Source: an uncultured Prevotellaceae bacterium
GTDB lineage: Bacteria; Bacteroidota; Bacteroidia; Bacteroidales; Bacteroidaceae
Length of the DNA: 55,954 nt
Reading direction: 5' to 3'
NCBI GenBank assembly: GCA_946406435.1
Contig: CAMJKP010000017.1
Location: 1 to 55,954 of the forward strand
The notes below the pieces were generated by a model. It did no database searches and was not told the origin of the DNA. It saw nothing but the letters and a program-made list of their open reading frames with translations. The position numbers were made by a program, and so were the translations under genes. Positions 16,835 to 25,741 of this stretch are shown piece by piece (the stretch's first letter is position 1; every line of letters begins with the position of its first letter).

Positions 16835-18813
16835 TGTTCTTCTTGCTCATACTATTTCTGTCCTCTTGTGCCCGTATGGGAAACCCTGACGGAGGATGGT
16901 TTGATGAGACTCCGCCTCGTGTATTGAGCGCCTCACCTTCTGATAGAGGTACTAACAGCAAGAGCAAGAAGGTTATCATCAATTTCGACGAGTTTATCAA
17001 ACTTGAGAATGCAAGCGAGAAGGTTGTCATCTCACCTCCTCAGCATGAACAGCCGGAAATAAAAGCTGCTGGCAAGCGAATAATCATTGAACTAAAGGAT
17101 TCTCTCAAGGATAACACCACTTATACCGTGGATTTCTCGGACGCTATTACCGATAACAACGAGGGAAATCCTCTTGGCAACTATACTTACAGTTTCTCAA
17201 CAGGCGACCAAATCGATACTCTTGAGGTATCAGGCACAGTACTTACTGCCGATAACCTTGAACCTGTTAAGGGAACTCTCGTAGGTCTTTATCGTCTTAC
17301 CGAAAGCCAGTTGGAAGGTATAGCTAACGGCATGCCTGTTAATGCCTTTGATTCAATTATCTTCAAGGAACCATTTATCCGTGTGGCAAGAACAGACTCA
17401 CGGGGTAGATTTGTCATTCGTGGCATAGCTCCAGGCTCCTATCGTGTCGTGGCTCTTAATGACATGGATGACAATTTCATGTATTCACAGGCTGCAGAAG
17501 GCTTTGCATACAATTATGATTTGATAGTACCAAGTTGTGCTCCGGATATACGACAGGACACTATCTGGTCAGATACCATTCATATCCGTGATATCAAACA
17601 AGTACCATACACACATTTCCGACCAGATAATATTGTGTTGCGTCAGTTCGTTAAGGAACAGACAGATCGTTTCTTCCTAAAGGTTGAACGCAAGGAAGCT
17701 AATATGTTCCAGATGTTCTTCAGCGGACCTAGTGAGATGATGCCACAGATTAAGGGTCTTAACTTCGATGAAACCGGTGCTTTTGTAGTGGAATACACTC
17801 CAAAACTTGATACTATAACCTATTGGATAAAGGATTCTGCGCTAATTGATAATGACACGCTCAGGATGGATTTGACTTATGAGGCGACCGACTCTCTTGG
17901 TCATCTCGTACTCCAAACAGACTCTGCTATCGAGGTCCTCTCAAAACAGCCATACGAAAAGCGTATGAAGCAGTTGAAGAAGGAAATGGAGGACTGGGAA
18001 AAGAAACTCGCCAAGAAACGTAAGCGTGGCGAAGAAGTTAAGGATACTCTTTTCCCTGTCAAGCCTCTTGAACCCAAGTATGAAGTCCATCAGAGGATGG
18101 CACCTGACCAAAGCATCTATATAACGATGCCGACCCCCATTCAGAAAATAGATACTGCTGCCATACATCTCTATATCAAACAAGATGATAAATGGTATAA
18201 CGACCGTTTTGTCCTACGTCAGAGAAAGACGGAGAATGCCACCCCACGTAATCTTGAGTTGATAGCAGAATGGAAGGATGGTGCTGAATACAGTTTCGAG
18301 ATAGATACTCTTGCTTTTGAGGATATTTATGGAAGGAAGTCTAATCCGTATAAGGCTGGCATCAAAGTCAGCACAGCTGATGACTTCAGTTCACTTTTTG
18401 TTAAGCCTCACTATCCGGGAGCTGACTCCCTTGATATTGTTGTACAGATGCTTGATAGGAGCGAGAAGGTAATAAAACAAGCCCTTGCCGTCGATGGAAT
18501 CGCAGAATTCTACTATGTCAAGCCTGGAGAATACTATCTTCGAGCATTCATAGATAACAATGGTAATGGCAAGTGGGATACTGGCGATTTTGAAAAAGAC
18601 ATCCAGCCAGAAGAGGTATATTATTATCATGAGAAAGTTACCTGTCGCGAAAAATGGGATGTCACACGCGAATGGGATCTCCTTTCCCGCCCTCTTGACA
18701 AGCAGAAGCCTGGTGAGATTACCAAACAGAAGGCTGATAAGCAAAAGACCATAAAGCAACGCAATGCTGAGCGTGCACGTGAAAAGGGTATCAGGGCACC
18801 GGAAAGCTATTAA
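16771..18813 (+). CDS. Big_5 Ig-like domain lipoprotein
   Basis: A surface or periplasmic lipoprotein of about 680 residues. From the ATG at 16771 there is a long basic n-region (MSKKSTARRGKSKD), a hydrophobic stretch FFLLILFLSSC that forms a lipobox, then GNPDGGWFDETPPRVLSASP, typical of the Bacteroidota family with an N-terminal Ig-like Big_5 domain (about residues 45-150). A carboxypeptidase-regulatory-like segment RFVIRGIAPGSYRVVALND is near 210-228, and a DNNGNGKWDTGDF motif lies near the end. An in-frame ATG at 16723 is possible, but it would make an unusually long n-region. Function is unknown. Confidence 0.8.
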   Translation: MSKKSTARRGKSKDAHRAGKGLFFLLILFLSSCARMGNPDGGWFDETPPRVLSASPSDRGTNSKSKKVIINFDEFIKLENASEKVVISPPQHEQPEIKAAGKRIIIELKDSLKDNTTYTVDFSDAITDNNEGNPLGNYTYSFSTGDQIDTLEVSGTVLTADNLEPVKGTLVGLYRLTESQLEGIANGMPVNAFDSIIFKEPFIRVARTDSRGRFVIRGIAPGSYRVVALNDMDDNFMYSQAAEGFAYNYDLIVPSCAPDIRQDTIWSDTIHIRDIKQVPYTHFRPDNIVLRQFVKEQTDRFFLKVERKEANMFQMFFSGPSEMMPQIKGLNFDETGAFVVEYTPKLDTITYWIKDSALIDNDTLRMDLTYEATDSLGHLVLQTDSAIEVLSKQPYEKRMKQLKKEMEDWEKKLAKKRKRGEEVKDTLFPVKPLEPKYEVHQRMAPDQSIYITMPTPIQKIDTAAIHLYIKQDDKWYNDRFVLRQRKTENATPRNLELIAEWKDGAEYSFEIDTLAFEDIYGRKSNPYKAGIKVSTADDFSSLFVKPHYPGADSLDIVVQMLDRSEKVIKQALAVDGIAEFYYVKPGEYYLRAFIDNNGNGKWDTGDFEKDIQPEEVYYYHEKVTCREKWDVTREWDLLSRPLDKQKPGEITKQKADKQKTIKQRNAERAREKGIRAPESY

Positions 18814-18819
18814 ATAATA

Positions 18820-18902
18820 AAGTGAAAAATGAAAAAAATAAAGATACAAGTTAGAATTCCTAACGAGATAAGAGTTATCTGTATTTTTCATTTTTCACTT
18901 TT
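18820..18902. repeat. Long hairpin of GTGAAAAATGAAAAA type
   Basis: AAAGTGAAAAATGAAAAA after the stop of the lipoprotein pairs with TTTTTCATTTTTCACTTT about 45 bases later, with further inner pairing. It may terminate transcription of the lipoprotein gene. The units belong to the simple GTGAAAAATGA/GTGAAGAGTGA filler repeats also seen at 25436-25465. Confidence 0.6.
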
Positions 18903-18976
18903 AATTTTTCATTTATTATAGGGAAAATCCCCTTCCGATATAGGGAAAAAGACTCTCGTTGCAACAGAGTAATCAC

Positions 18977-18984
18977 TACCTTTG
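18977..18984 (+). promoter_or_regulatory. -7 element of the DUF3108 gene
   Basis: TACCTTTG matches TAnnTTTG and lies 30 bases before the ATG at 19014. A clear -33 TTTG at the expected distance was not found. Confidence 0.6.
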
Positions 18985-19013
18985 CCCTCAGAAACTCAAA
19001 AATAGTATGACTT

Positions 19014-19784
19014 ATGAACAAGAAAATAACAACTCTACTCATATTCTTCTCTATGATCATCTGTTCTCAGGCAAATGCACAGTGCACATTCCGCAACACA
19101 GCCTTGTCAGGTAATGAGAAGATTAGTTATAACCTTTACTTCAACTGGAAATTCATTTGGGTAAAGGCTGGCACGGCTAATATGAACACCGTGTATAGCA
19201 CTTTCAACGGCACGCCTTCATTCAAATGTAGTTTGACAACAACCACTTCAAAGAAAGTGGATAAGTTCTTCATGTTACGCGATACCTTGCTTGTCCACAG
19301 TTCTCGTGATATGGCACCTCTTTACTACAAAAAAGTTGCGCATGAAGGAAAGCGATATTATGTTGACGAGGCAACATATAGTTATCCAAATGGCAAATGC
19401 AGCGTATCAATGCGTCATTTACACTCAGATGGTACGGTTTCAACGGAGAAAAAGACCTATGACCATTGTGTCTTTGATATGCTCAACATCTTCTTGCGTG
19501 CCCGTAATTTCGACCCAACCAATTGGAAGAAAGGCCATGTGGTGAATATTGACATTACTGGCGGTTCTGAGCTTACCAAAGCAAAGCTCATATATCGTGG
19601 TAAGGATAAGGTGAAGGCTGACAATGGCACAAAATACGATTGTCTTGTGCTCTCATACGTTGAAAAAGACGGTAACAAAGACAAGGAAATAGTACGTTTC
19701 TTCGTTACTGACGATGCAAAGCACATCCCAATTCGCCTTGACTTATTCCTAAAGTTTGGTGCAGCTAAAGCGTTCCTCGCATAA
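19014..19784 (+). CDS. DUF3108 domain periplasmic protein
   Basis: A 256-residue exported protein with a signal peptide (about 1-22, ending SQANAQ). The rest matches DUF3108: EKISYNLYFNWKFIWVKAG near the N-terminus, then a predicted beta-rich body with YDHCVFDMLN near 150-159 and IPIRLDLFLKFGAAKAFL at the C-terminus. The family is thought to be a beta-barrel-like soluble periplasmic fold with no established reaction. It is monocistronic, ending at a bidirectional hairpin shared with the MATE gene. Confidence 0.85.
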   Translation: MNKKITTLLIFFSMIICSQANAQCTFRNTALSGNEKISYNLYFNWKFIWVKAGTANMNTVYSTFNGTPSFKCSLTTTTSKKVDKFFMLRDTLLVHSSRDMAPLYYKKVAHEGKRYYVDEATYSYPNGKCSVSMRHLHSDGTVSTEKKTYDHCVFDMLNIFLRARNFDPTNWKKGHVVNIDITGGSELTKAKLIYRGKDKVKADNGTKYDCLVLSYVEKDGNKDKEIVRFFVTDDAKHIPIRLDLFLKFGAAKAFLA

Positions 19785-19820
19785 GAGTAAGTCCGATATA
19801 AGTCCCATGTAAGTCCGTTG

Positions 19821-19867
19821 TAACTCCCATTTTTCTCCCTTCCCTTAAGAGTGGAAAATGGGAGTTA
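19821..19867. terminator. Bidirectional terminator between DUF3108 and MATE genes
   Basis: TAACTCCCATTTT pairs perfectly with AAAATGGGAGTTA around a 21-base loop. It lies 37 bases after one stop and 11 bases after the other, serving convergent genes. The preceding AGTCCCATGTAAGTCC units also occur at 31021-31060. Confidence 0.75.
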
Positions 19868-19877
19868 TATATAATGC

Positions 19878-21236
19878 CTATTTTACAAAGCCCTTATTTG
19901 CCCACTTGAAGCTATTCCAACGTGAAACGAAGATAGCACCACGGATATTCTCGTCGAGCACAAAGGCAAACCACATTCCGATAAGTCCGAAACCGAACAC
20001 AATACCGAAAAGATAGCCGAAACCAACACCTACGAGCCATTGTACGATGATTCCGAGGTAGAATGGGAAGAATATATCGCCAGTTGCACGAAGGGTGTTT
20101 GTAGCCCATATATTGATGCATTTTCCGACCTCAAGCAATACATCCACCCAGAAACACCAACATACAAGGGTAGCAATTTCCTCATTATCCGTGAGTGAAC
20201 CAGCAATAAAAGGTCCACACAAAGCACATAACACAGAGAAGGTAAGGGTTATTATAGCCCCTCTATGCCACGCAAACTTACCTATGACATAAGATGCCTG
20301 CGTCTTCTCAACACCAGTTAGATGCCCCACCATAATAGAACTTCCCTGTGCTATACAGATAGCATAGAGATACACAAACATCACCACGTTTCCAACATAG
20401 ATACGAGCCGTGAGAGCCTCATTGCCTATCATATTTATGAAATAAATGATAGTTAGCTGCTGAAGGTTATAGGATATGTTCTCACCCGCAGAAGGCAACC
20501 CGATTTTAAGGAGCTTACGCATCTCGGAGAATGGGAATGGACGGAATAGGCGCAATGGGAAACTTGGTATGAGTTTACGGTTAAGCATCACGATAAGCAT
20601 AAGCATAGACACCATACGCGAGATACTTGTTGAGATAGCAGCACCCTCTGCACCAAGGGCAGGCATTCCGAACTTACCGAAAATAAGGGTATAGTTACCA
20701 ATGATATTAAGGATATTCACCATCACAATGACAAGCATAGGATATATTGGCTTGTTAGCAGCTCGAAGAATAGCACTTATGGTTGTTGTTATGGCTTGAG
20801 CAAAGGCAAGAGAACCTACAATCTGGAGATATGGCTTTCCATATACCATCAGTTCAGGACGAAGCCCCATAAACAAAAGCACAGGCTCTGCAAAGAGGAA
20901 GAGTAACATACTTGACATCAAACCAATAGTGAGATTGAGTATAAGAGCCACTCCACTTACTTTGACAAAGCGATCCCGTAACTTTGCGCCAAAATATTGC
21001 GAACAAAGCACAGAGGTACCAGCATTGATAATAGTGAAAAGAAGGAATACAAGTTGCAGAATCTGGTTATCCATTCCTACAGCAGCCACAGCATCATCAC
21101 TATGCTGAGACAACATGAAAGTATCCACACCACCCAAAAGGAAGGTAAGGAGCGTTTCAAGCAGAATAGGCAAGACAAGCCTATTCAACTGCCGTTGAAG
21201 TCTGACTTCTATTCTTTTCTGATTGCTGTTATCCAT
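19878..21236 (-). CDS. MATE family efflux transporter
   Basis: A polytopic exporter of the multidrug and toxin extrusion family, probably driven by Na+ or H+ antiport. About 12 membrane segments are visible. Family motifs include the N-terminal PILLETLLTFLLGGVDTFML stretch and repeated QAITTTISAILRAANKP and KIGLPSAGENISY regions. The ATG at 21236 is preferred (452 residues); the frame is open upstream only to a TTG at 21260. A -7 element at 21325-21332 drives it. Substrate cannot be read from sequence. Confidence 0.9.
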   Translation of the reverse strand: MDNSNQKRIEVRLQRQLNRLVLPILLETLLTFLLGGVDTFMLSQHSDDAVAAVGMDNQILQLVFLLFTIINAGTSVLCSQYFGAKLRDRFVKVSGVALILNLTIGLMSSMLLFLFAEPVLLFMGLRPELMVYGKPYLQIVGSLAFAQAITTTISAILRAANKPIYPMLVIVMVNILNIIGNYTLIFGKFGMPALGAEGAAISTSISRMVSMLMLIVMLNRKLIPSFPLRLFRPFPFSEMRKLLKIGLPSAGENISYNLQQLTIIYFINMIGNEALTARIYVGNVVMFVYLYAICIAQGSSIMVGHLTGVEKTQASYVIGKFAWHRGAIITLTFSVLCALCGPFIAGSLTDNEEIATLVCWCFWVDVLLEVGKCINIWATNTLRATGDIFFPFYLGIIVQWLVGVGFGYLFGIVFGFGLIGMWFAFVLDENIRGAIFVSRWNSFKWANKGFVK

Positions 21237-21335
21237 TTTACAATTGTTTTCGGCTACCAAAGTGCGAAGCTTTTTCGCACGTTTCCAATTTGCGATTTGT
21301 GCGCACGTTTCTAATTTGCGAGTGCAAAGTTACAA
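21237..21335 (-). promoter_or_regulatory. MATE promoter and hairpin leader (GTGCGAA repeat family)
   Basis: On the minus strand TAACTTTG (21325-21332) starts a leader beginning CACTCGCAAATTAG. The leader carries repeated AAACGTGCG/GTGCGAA units that can pair with CGCAC copies. The same promoter-leader pattern occurs at 24570-24667 and 45740-45833. Confidence 0.6.
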
Positions 21336-21338
21336 AAA

Positions 21339-21387
21339 AATAATTTCAGCACCGAAGAATTGTCATTATTTCGATGCTGAAATTATT
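21339..21387 (-). terminator. Terminator of the CPBP/ribF operon
   Basis: On the minus strand AATAATTTCAGCA pairs with TGCTGAAATTATT and is followed at once by a T-run. It lies 35 bases after the CPBP stop, and its T-run abuts the MATE -7 element. Confidence 0.8.
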
Positions 21388-21421
21388 GCAAATCAAGACC
21401 AAATGAATGAAATTGAGAAAG

Positions 21422-22228
21422 TTACGCTCTCTTCATCATGCGGTTAAGCTGCCATATACATGGAATAGCGATAATAATTGAGACAACAACAGATGTGTAG
21501 AGAAGAGTCTGATTGCCATTAAAGTATTCAATCAGATGAGCATCTGACTTGACATCCGGGAATATCCATGTAAGAACAAATGCCACAGAATTATTAATCC
21601 AATGGTATAGTATTCCAGGAATAATACTTCCCGTACGATAATACATCCATCCAAGTAATGTTCCTATGAGTAATGCATGAGGGAACTGGGCTGGATTTAG
21701 ATGTGCTCCGGCAAAGAACATAGCCGACATCGCAATCGCTATCCAGGCTTTTGAATTCGTGAGTCCGCCAAAACTCTCATCCATCCATTCCAATAGTTTA
21801 CGGAGCACAGCCCCACGAAATACCACCTCTTCCACCAAAGGAGCAGAAAGACCTATTACGATATAACCTTCAGGGCTTCTCAACAGCCTATCGAATTGTT
21901 CTGCAAGCACATCTTTCATCCATTGGTCAGGCAAAAGATCCTGTATCCATGACGATGGAAGAATAATAGCAAAAGCAAGTAAGGAAACCCATCCCAATAC
22001 TCCATAAGGCTTGGAGGCAATATAATTGCTCGAAACAGGGCACCACTTTGCTCCCAAGAATGTGACGAGTGTTACTATGGAATAAAGAATGGTACTTAAT
22101 ACCGTATGTAAAACGACAATGTCATAATCCGCACCAGTAAAGAAAGGCACAACTGCGAATTGCACCAATAATGCCGACAAAGCCTGACATATCAAGAAAA
22201 ATCCAACAAAGATAAAAGCGTGTTTCAT
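21422..22228 (-). CDS. CPBP family intramembrane glutamic endopeptidase
   Basis: A 268-residue membrane protein of the CAAX-protease and bacteriocin-processing (CPBP/Abi) family. It has the catalytic EEVVFR motif (EExxxR) near residues 133-138 and the second motif FFAGAHL, with its conserved His, near 169-175. About seven hydrophobic segments are present. It follows ribF by 22 bases and ends at a strong terminator, so it is probably the last gene of the thioredoxin-fold/ribF operon. Its substrate is unknown. Confidence 0.88.
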   Translation of the reverse strand: MKHAFIFVGFFLICQALSALLVQFAVVPFFTGADYDIVVLHTVLSTILYSIVTLVTFLGAKWCPVSSNYIASKPYGVLGWVSLLAFAIILPSSWIQDLLPDQWMKDVLAEQFDRLLRSPEGYIVIGLSAPLVEEVVFRGAVLRKLLEWMDESFGGLTNSKAWIAIAMSAMFFAGAHLNPAQFPHALLIGTLLGWMYYRTGSIIPGILYHWINNSVAFVLTWIFPDVKSDAHLIEYFNGNQTLLYTSVVVSIIIAIPCIWQLNRMMKRA

Positions 22229-22250
22229 CTCAAAGTTTAGTATTTAGAGA

Positions 22251-23249
22251 TTAGAGGTTAGAGGTTGCTTTGAAAAACCTTCTTCTCGTCAAAGGCAGGG
22301 CATCTGGATGTAGGAGATATTTGTTTGCCTCAAACGCATCCTCAGCCAGTTGTCTTGCAAGATCAGAGACAGAATCAAAACGGCGTTCAAGCCTTAGCTT
22401 CTTACAGAACTCTACACGTATCTTCTTTCCATATATGTTTTCTCGGAAACGAAATATGTTTGTTTCAAGCGTGAGTTCATTGATTCCGTAGGTAGGACGA
22501 TGCCCTATGTTCATCATTCCATTATACATCTGGATATCACCCTCAACTCTCACCTTTACGGCATATACTCCGCCTACAGGGATTATCTTCTGTGGGTCAA
22601 TATCAAGATTTGCAGTAGGGAAACCTATCTTCCTACCCTCATGATAGCCCTCAACAACAGTTCCTTCCACGCTATAGCGATGTCCAAGACATTCTGCAGC
22701 CTCATCCACCTTTCCATCGGCAAGAAGCTCCCTGACCAAAGTAGAAGAGACTCTCTTTCCGTCTGCAAGCTCAAGAGGGTCACATTCCACCACTTCAATG
22801 CCTAAAGCCTTACCATAGCGTACATAGTCCTCAAATCCCTCGTCCTTGTTCTTACGGCCAAAACGATTGTCATAGCCGAGAAGCAATAGCCTGACTCCAA
22901 GTTGATCACGAAGCACAACCCTCATAAAGTCCTCTGCCGACATAGAAGCCATCTCTTTATCAAATCGCAGAACGGCACATACATCCACACCCATCTGCGA
23001 TATAATCAGTCTTCGCTCATCTACGGTGGTAAGCATGTTAGGAACGAAATCCTTATCGAATACCGTGCGTGGATGTCGGTCGAATGAGATAGCCATTGAT
23101 TGAGCCAATCCCCTCTCTTTCGCAAGCATACAAAGGCGACGGAGTACATGCTGGTGACCCAGATGTACCCCATCGAAATGCCCTATTGTTGCCGCACAAG
23201 GTACGGGAACATAGGTTCCTTCAGTATATGGAACTGTTATGTTTATCAA
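22251..23249 (-). CDS. ribF: Bifunctional riboflavin kinase / FAD synthetase
   Basis: RibF phosphorylates riboflavin to FMN and adenylates FMN to FAD. The 332-residue protein has the N-terminal nucleotidyltransferase motif TIGHFDGVHLGHQHVL near residues 21-36 and the RFGRKNKD stretch near 127-134. The C-terminal kinase motif is GRKIGFPTANLD near 205-216. Length is normal (about 310-330). It starts 3 bases after the upstream lipoprotein gene, consistent with one operon. Confidence 0.96.
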   Translation of the reverse strand: MINITVPYTEGTYVPVPCAATIGHFDGVHLGHQHVLRRLCMLAKERGLAQSMAISFDRHPRTVFDKDFVPNMLTTVDERRLIISQMGVDVCAVLRFDKEMASMSAEDFMRVVLRDQLGVRLLLLGYDNRFGRKNKDEGFEDYVRYGKALGIEVVECDPLELADGKRVSSTLVRELLADGKVDEAAECLGHRYSVEGTVVEGYHEGRKIGFPTANLDIDPQKIIPVGGVYAVKVRVEGDIQMYNGMMNIGHRPTYGINELTLETNIFRFRENIYGKKIRVEFCKKLRLERRFDSVSDLARQLAEDAFEANKYLLHPDALPLTRRRFFKATSNL

Positions 23250-23252
23250 ATC

Positions 23253-24425
23253 TTACTTGGCAAGAAGACTCTTGATCTCTGCATCCAAATCCTTAATCTG
23301 GGCATCGCGCTTGTGAAGAGCATTAGCACGAGTGATAAGGAAGAATGTTGGGATGCTCTGAACATTATATCGTCCAAGATACTCAGACTGAAGATTGTTT
23401 GGATCATGAACATTAATCCAAGGAAGAGCAGCGGTCTGAGTCTTCCAGAAGTGTTCATCAGGATCTACTGATACCTGATAGATTTCAAGTCCCTGAGCGT
23501 GATACTTGTTATAGACCTCACGAAGCTTCATGATACGCTGTGTACTGTTAGGAGCAGAGAAAGCATGGAAGTCAAGAAGCACAACCTTACCCTTCAGCTC
23601 TGTAAGTGAACGGCGATTTCCGTGGTTGTCAATCAAAGGAACATCGATAATCTCAGATACAATCACCTTTGAAGGGTCAATGTTTACAGCCTGCTGCTTA
23701 GCCTGAAGAATTCGCTGTGTCTTCATACCCTCAATAGCAATGTTGTGGAGGTTCTTACCACGCTCTGCCTCTGGGTAGTAGGTATCCCAGCTTGTGGCAA
23801 CAGCACCAAACACACGCATATCCTCTACGCTCTCATGAGGATTGAAGATAAGACGATTGCCGAGAGCCTGGAAAAGAGCGAAATAGGCGTATGCCTTGTT
23901 TGGCTCCTTGAAGATATAGTCGAGCTTTACCTTCTCCTTGTAAGCATTCACAAGTTTACTAACACTATCATTGACTTCCTTCAGACCGAGAGAATTATCC
24001 TTGTTTAGGGCAATAACCTGATTGAGCAGGTTAATCTGCATGAGTGAGAGATCCTTAATCTTCACACAGTTCTCAGAACCACTAACATCATACTTCACAG
24101 CCATTGTTGGATATGAAGCCTTGAACTCAACAGTCTCGGTAGAATCAATGCTGACATTAATGATACTGCTCTTGATACGCAGACGATAGAACTCAGGAGC
24201 AGAAGGCTTCTCACCAGAGAAGTCGAAACTTCCATCAGCCGAGAGTTTTACGGAGTCAATGACAACAGGGCCATCAAGACTCATGTTCTCGAAATAAAGT
24301 ACGGAATCCTGTGCATCGGTAATATTACCAGTCACATGGAACTTATTCTGCTGGCAAGAGGCAAAAGCCACTACCATAGCTACTACAGCGGTGCATCGTG
24401 CGATGCGAGAAATAATATGATTCAT
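23253..24425 (-). CDS. DUF4369/thioredoxin-fold lipoprotein lacking CXXC
   Basis: A 390-residue lipoprotein: signal peptide with lipobox FASC near residues 21-24, a DUF4369-type beta domain (about 28-125), a helical linker, and a C-terminal TlpA/AhpC-like thioredoxin fold (about 255-385). At the place of the catalytic WCxxC the sequence reads FHAFSAPNSTQR, with no cysteine. IPTFFLI near 360 keeps the cis-proline region. It is therefore unlikely to be a disulphide oxidoreductase and may act as a binding or scaffold protein. It is first in an operon with ribF. Confidence 0.85.
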   Translation of the reverse strand: MNHIISRIARCTAVVAMVVAFASCQQNKFHVTGNITDAQDSVLYFENMSLDGPVVIDSVKLSADGSFDFSGEKPSAPEFYRLRIKSSIINVSIDSTETVEFKASYPTMAVKYDVSGSENCVKIKDLSLMQINLLNQVIALNKDNSLGLKEVNDSVSKLVNAYKEKVKLDYIFKEPNKAYAYFALFQALGNRLIFNPHESVEDMRVFGAVATSWDTYYPEAERGKNLHNIAIEGMKTQRILQAKQQAVNIDPSKVIVSEIIDVPLIDNHGNRRSLTELKGKVVLLDFHAFSAPNSTQRIMKLREVYNKYHAQGLEIYQVSVDPDEHFWKTQTAALPWINVHDPNNLQSEYLGRYNVQSIPTFFLITRANALHKRDAQIKDLDAEIKSLLAK

Positions 24426-24444
24426 TTTTTAATTATTTTTTATA

Positions 24445-24561
24445 GGAGTTCAAGGAGTACAAGACGAATGTCTTATTGACTCCTAAAAAACGATATTTCT
24501 ATCGTCTTGTACTCCTTTAGCGACGAAGGAGCGTCACTCCTTGTACTCCTTCGTACTCCTT
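24445..24561. repeat. GGAGTACAAGGAGT palindromic repeat, copy 1
   Basis: Contains AGGAGTTCAAGGAGTACAAGAC and its complement GTCTTGTACTCCT, then a second arm CTCCTTGTACTCC. A matching element with the same arms lies at 27894-28043 before rnr. This copy lies in the 5' leader of the thioredoxin-fold lipoprotein gene. Confidence 0.75.
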
Positions 24562-24569
24562 ATTATTTA

Positions 24570-24690
24570 ATTTTCGACTGCAACGTGCGAAGCATCCTCG
24601 CACGAAGAAAATAGTGCGTGTCAGCCCTAAGGCTGGCGCACGTTTCCAATTTTCGAGTGCAAAGTTACACCAAATCAGCTAAAAAACAAA
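24570..24690 (-). promoter_or_regulatory. Promoter and hairpin leader of the lipoprotein-ribF-CPBP operon
   Basis: On the minus strand TTTG (24687-24690), a 19-base spacer and TAACTTTG (24660-24667) form a consensus promoter. The leader begins CACTCGAAAATTGG and contains GTGCGCCAGCC with GGCTGACACGCAC, a strong hairpin, then a second GTGCGAGG/CTTCGCAC hairpin. The layout is shared with the MATE and SulP leaders. Confidence 0.75.
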
Positions 24691-24775
24691 ATATTATGCT
24701 GCTTTTCTTACCTTTCCACGTGCTAATAATAATTAAATAATGATTGGAAAAGTACAGAATTAGCGAAAATATCAG

Positions 24776-24783
24776 TACTTTTG
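24776..24783 (+). promoter_or_regulatory. -7 element immediately before the DUF4294 start
   Basis: TACTTTTG lies only nine bases before the ATG at 24793, so the predicted transcript has a leader of roughly five bases. Confidence 0.6.
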
Positions 24784-24792
24784 CCTTTCGAA

Positions 24793-25434
24793 ATGAAAAT
24801 TTCACGTTTCATCATATTGCTGACATTATGCGGCCTGCCCTTCTCTGCCCTTGCTCAGAAGGAGAAGAAAATCAATCCAGAGGATCGCGCTGTTGACATG
24901 GACAACCCAACGTTCGTGCCAATGGTTCGTGTGTCCAAGGTGCTTGAAGGCAATGACAGCATCCAGTATGTTGAGATGAACAATATCTATGTCTATGGAC
25001 CTCTAGATTTCAAGGATGAACGCCAGCGAAAATCATACAATCGCCTTGTCTATAACGTGAAGAAAGTACTTCCGATAGCCAAGGAAGTAAATCGTGCCGT
25101 ACTTGAGACATACGAATACCTCCAGACTCTTCCCGACGATAAGGCTCGTAAGGAACACATGAAGTATGTGGAAAAAAGTCTTATGGCTGAGTACAAGCCT
25201 CGAATGAAGAAGCTCACATACTCACAAGGTAAACTTCTCATCAAACTCATATACAGAGAGACTAACTCCTCCAGCTACGAGCTTGTTCAGGTCTTCTTCG
25301 GACCTACTCGTGCCGGTTTCTATCAAGCCTTTGCATGGGTTCTTGGCGCTAGCCTAAAGAAATCCTATGATCCAAATGGAGTGGACCGCCTTACGGAAAG
25401 GGTTGTGCGTCAGGTAGAGTCAGGACAGCTGTAA
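24793..25434 (+). CDS. DUF4294 domain protein
   Basis: A 213-residue exported protein of the Bacteroidota DUF4294 family. From the ATG at 24793 it has a clear signal peptide ending at ALAQK (about residue 19-20). The frame is open to a TTG at 24781, but that lies inside the -7 promoter element, so the ATG is chosen. Family-type segments are YNRLVYNVKKVLPIAKEV near 83-100, LTYSQGKLLIKLIYRETNSSSYEL near 141-164 and AFAWVLGASLKKSYDP near 183-198. The biochemical role is unknown. Confidence 0.85.
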   Translation: MKISRFIILLTLCGLPFSALAQKEKKINPEDRAVDMDNPTFVPMVRVSKVLEGNDSIQYVEMNNIYVYGPLDFKDERQRKSYNRLVYNVKKVLPIAKEVNRAVLETYEYLQTLPDDKARKEHMKYVEKSLMAEYKPRMKKLTYSQGKLLIKLIYRETNSSSYELVQVFFGPTRAGFYQAFAWVLGASLKKSYDPNGVDRLTERVVRQVESGQL

Positions 25435-25465
25435 TAGTGAAGAGTGAAAAGTGAAGAGTGAAGAA

Positions 25466-25680
25466 TTTTAATTAGCGATTAGCTCTGAAAGAGCGACACC
25501 TAAAAGGGCAGTCCGTAAGGGCTGTTATACGAAAGTCGTTATAGTAATTTGAGCGCCGTAGGTGCGACACTTATTATAGGTATCGCACTTACAGCGCTCC
25601 ATTAATTATATCAATCTGATTAACGGCGCTTACGCACCGCCCTTTTAGGTATCGGGCTTACAGCCCTAATTGATTAAATC
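25466..25680. repeat. 215-bp nested palindrome between convergent genes
   Basis: The outer arms share ACACCTAAAAGGGC (left) and GCCCTTTTAGGTAT (right). The centre is a hairpin of GAGCGCCGTAGGTGCGACAC with GTATCGCACTTACAGCGCTC. It lies between the DUF4294 and PAP2 genes and could stop transcription in both directions. GTGAAGAGTGA filler units precede it at 25436-25465. No gene is visible in this gap. Confidence 0.75.
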
Positions 25681-25741
25681 ATTGTTCGCAAACATATTTT
25701 TCACCAAAGGCTCTTTACCTCGAAGGAAGAAATATGTAATT

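Noticed and set aside
18391..18891. A 166-residue minus-strand frame with hydrophobic stretches
   Set aside because: It is antisense to the end of the Big_5 lipoprotein gene and includes the hairpin repeat; its apparent membrane segments come from complement AT-rich codons.
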